Shown here in pieces: positions 5,947 through 7,146 of a stretch of 7,146 nt of DNA. Both the position numbers and the translations under genes were made by a program. The notes below the pieces were generated by a model. It saw only the letters and a list, made by a program, of their open reading frames with translations. It made no database searches and was not told the origin of the DNA. The stretch comes from Bradyrhizobium sp. (GTDB taxonomy: Bacteria > Pseudomonadota > Alphaproteobacteria > Rhizobiales > Xanthobacteraceae), in NCBI GenBank assembly GCA_028290165.1, contig JAQGKJ010000016.1, positions 1 to 7,146 of the forward strand, given 5' to 3'. Each line of letters opens with the position of its first letter. The first letter of the stretch is position 1.

Positions 5947-7146
5947 TCAGGCGACCAGCGCGGCCTTTTCGCCGATATCCGCGAGCGCGGCCAAATCCGC
6001 GCCGCACTGCGCCCTCAACAATCCGACGATCTCGGCGTTGGGCCGCGCGCGGCTGAACAGAAAGCCCTGTCCCTCGTGGCAGCCCTCCGAGCGCAGGCAG
6101 CTCAGTTCGGCTTCGGTCTCGACGCCCTCGGCGGTAATGGTGACGCCAAGGCCCATGCCGAGGCTGATGATCGAACGCACGATCGCCTGCGCATCGCGAT
6201 TGGAGTCGAGATCGCGCACGAACGACTGGTCGATCTTGATCTTGTCGAACGGAAAGCTTCTGAGATAGCTCAGGCTGGAATAGCCGGTGCCGAAATCGTC
6301 CATCGAAATACGCACGCCGAGCGCGCGCAGCGCATGCAGCGTGGCGAGCACCTGGCTGCTTTTTTCCAGGAGCAGCGTTTCGGTGATTTCCAGCTCCAGC
6401 CGCTTCGGCGGCAAACCCGACTGCTTCAGTGAATCCATCACGATCGACAACAGATTGCCGACGCGAAACTGTAGTGGCGACAGGTTGACCGCGACGCGGA
6501 CATCGTCCGGCCAAAGCGCTGCATCCATGCAGGCGCGGCACAGCATCAACCCGCCAAGCCCATTGATCAGGCCGGTCTCCTCGGCCACCGGGATGAATTC
6601 GGCCGGCGAGATCATGCCGCGCTCGGAATGCGGCCAGCGCACCAGTGCCTCGAAGCCGGTGATGCGCCCCGTCGCAAGGTCGATCAGCGGCTGATAATGC
6701 GGCCGCAGCACATCATTCTGGATCGCGTCGCGCAGATCGGCCTCGATCTTGCGGCGCGTCTGGGCGCGCGCATCCATGCCGGCCTCGAAGAAGGAGAAGG
6801 TGCCGCGCGAATCATTCTTGGCACGCGACAGCGCCATGTCGGCATTTTTCAGAAGCTTCTCCGACTCGTCGCCGTCGCCCGGCGCCATCGCGATCCCGAT
6901 GCTGGCGCCGATGACGACGGAATGGCCATCGAGCAGGTAGGGATCGCCGATCGCCTCCAAGAGCCGCCTCGCCAGCAGCACCGCGTCCTCGGGCCGCGTC
7001 AGCCCGCCCTGGATGACCGCGAATTCGTCAGTATTGAGACGGGCAAGGGTGTCTTCCTCGCGCAGCATCGAGCGCAGACGCTTGGCGACGCCGCGCAGCA
7101 GCTTGTCGCCGATGCCGTGGCCCAGCGTATCATTGACCGACTTGAA
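5947..7146 (-). CDS. GGDEF-EAL protein, probable c-di-GMP phosphodiesterase (C-terminal part)
   Basis: The frame is open to the right edge, so the N-terminus, including any sensor domain, lies outside; 399 residues are visible. Residues 1-120 are the rest of a GGDEF domain (FKSVNDTLGHGIGDKLL). Its signature reads NTDEF (38-42) instead of GGDEF, while the inhibitory I-site RxxD is kept five residues before it (R29-E-E-D32). Residues about 135-380 are a complete EAL domain with the metal and catalytic set in place: E166 in EAL, N221 in NLSPLQF, E253 in ELEITET, D283-D284 in DDFGTGYSSL, K304 in KIDQSF, E340 in AEGVE and Q360 in GQGF. It is therefore predicted to hydrolyse c-di-GMP to pGpG, with the GGDEF part inactive as a cyclase and perhaps a regulatory GTP or c-di-GMP site. 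The ATG at 7068 lies inside the GGDEF domain and is not the start. Stop TGA at 5947-5949. Confidence 0.92.
   Translation of the reverse strand, partial: FKSVNDTLGHGIGDKLLRGVAKRLRSMLREEDTLARLNTDEFAVIQGGLTRPEDAVLLARRLLEAIGDPYLLDGHSVVIGASIGIAMAPGDGDESEKLLKNADMALSRAKNDSRGTFSFFEAGMDARAQTRRKIEADLRDAIQNDVLRPHYQPLIDLATGRITGFEALVRWPHSERGMISPAEFIPVAEETGLINGLGGLMLCRACMDAALWPDDVRVAVNLSPLQFRVGNLLSIVMDSLKQSGLPPKRLELEITETLLLEKSSQVLATLHALRALGVRISMDDFGTGYSSLSYLRSFPFDKIKIDQSFVRDLDSNRDAQAIVRSIISLGMGLGVTITAEGVETEAELSCLRSEGCHEGQGFLFSRARPNAEIVGLLRAQCGADLAALADIGEKAALVA

Noticed and set aside
5922..5968. GCGCTGG (5922-5928) and CCAGCGC (5955-5961) followed by TTTT, considered as a terminator for the small basic protein gene
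   Set aside because: A 7-bp stem with a 26-nt loop that reaches into the coding end of the convergent GGDEF-EAL gene; the T-tract is separated from the stem. Too weak to annotate.

Overview
The window is high-GC DNA (about two thirds G+C in most genes) from an alphaproteobacterium, most likely of the Bradyrhizobium/Rhodopseudomonas group. This rests on protein character: a LepA tail, a dCache chemoreceptor, a GGDEF-EAL protein, and a small basic stress-type protein behind a promoter that matches the alphaproteobacterial EcfG consensus. No rRNA, tRNA, CRISPR array or insertion sequence is visible.

Left part (1-1874). The 3' end of lepA (elongation factor 4) runs almost directly into an HNH endonuclease gene with distinctly lower G+C, about half. 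A two-gene toxin-antitoxin operon follows: a MazE-like (DUF3018 type) antitoxin overlapping a MazF-type endoribonuclease. A perfect 14-bp palindrome lies just upstream of the antitoxin and overlaps the likely -10 box, as expected for an autoregulated and possibly leaderless operon. HNH plus MazEF looks like a small accessory cassette beside a housekeeping gene.

Middle part (1875-5282). A 120-bp gap with no gene precedes an acyl-CoA-dehydrogenase-fold flavoprotein, closest in character to the HsaA/DszC-type flavin-dependent monooxygenases. A 150-bp gap with a small hairpin and a near-consensus CtrA site leads to a full-length methyl-accepting chemotaxis protein with a periplasmic double-Cache sensor.

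Right part (5283-7146). A 271-bp gap holds a hairpin terminator whose T-tract is better on the minus strand, followed by an exact GGAAC-N16-CGTT EcfG promoter. That promoter drives a 116-residue, Lys/Arg-rich protein usually annotated as a plasmid stabilisation protein. Converging on it from the right edge is the C-terminal part of a GGDEF-EAL protein. Its GGDEF signature is degenerate (NTDEF), while its RxxD I-site and EAL catalytic residues are kept, so it is probably a c-di-GMP phosphodiesterase.

The chemoreceptor and the c-di-GMP enzyme both bear on motility and surface behaviour. The EcfG-promoted gene points to the general stress response. I found no clearly new multi-gene system. The most informative signals are the EcfG promoter, the TA operator/promoter arrangement and the minus-strand-oriented terminator.
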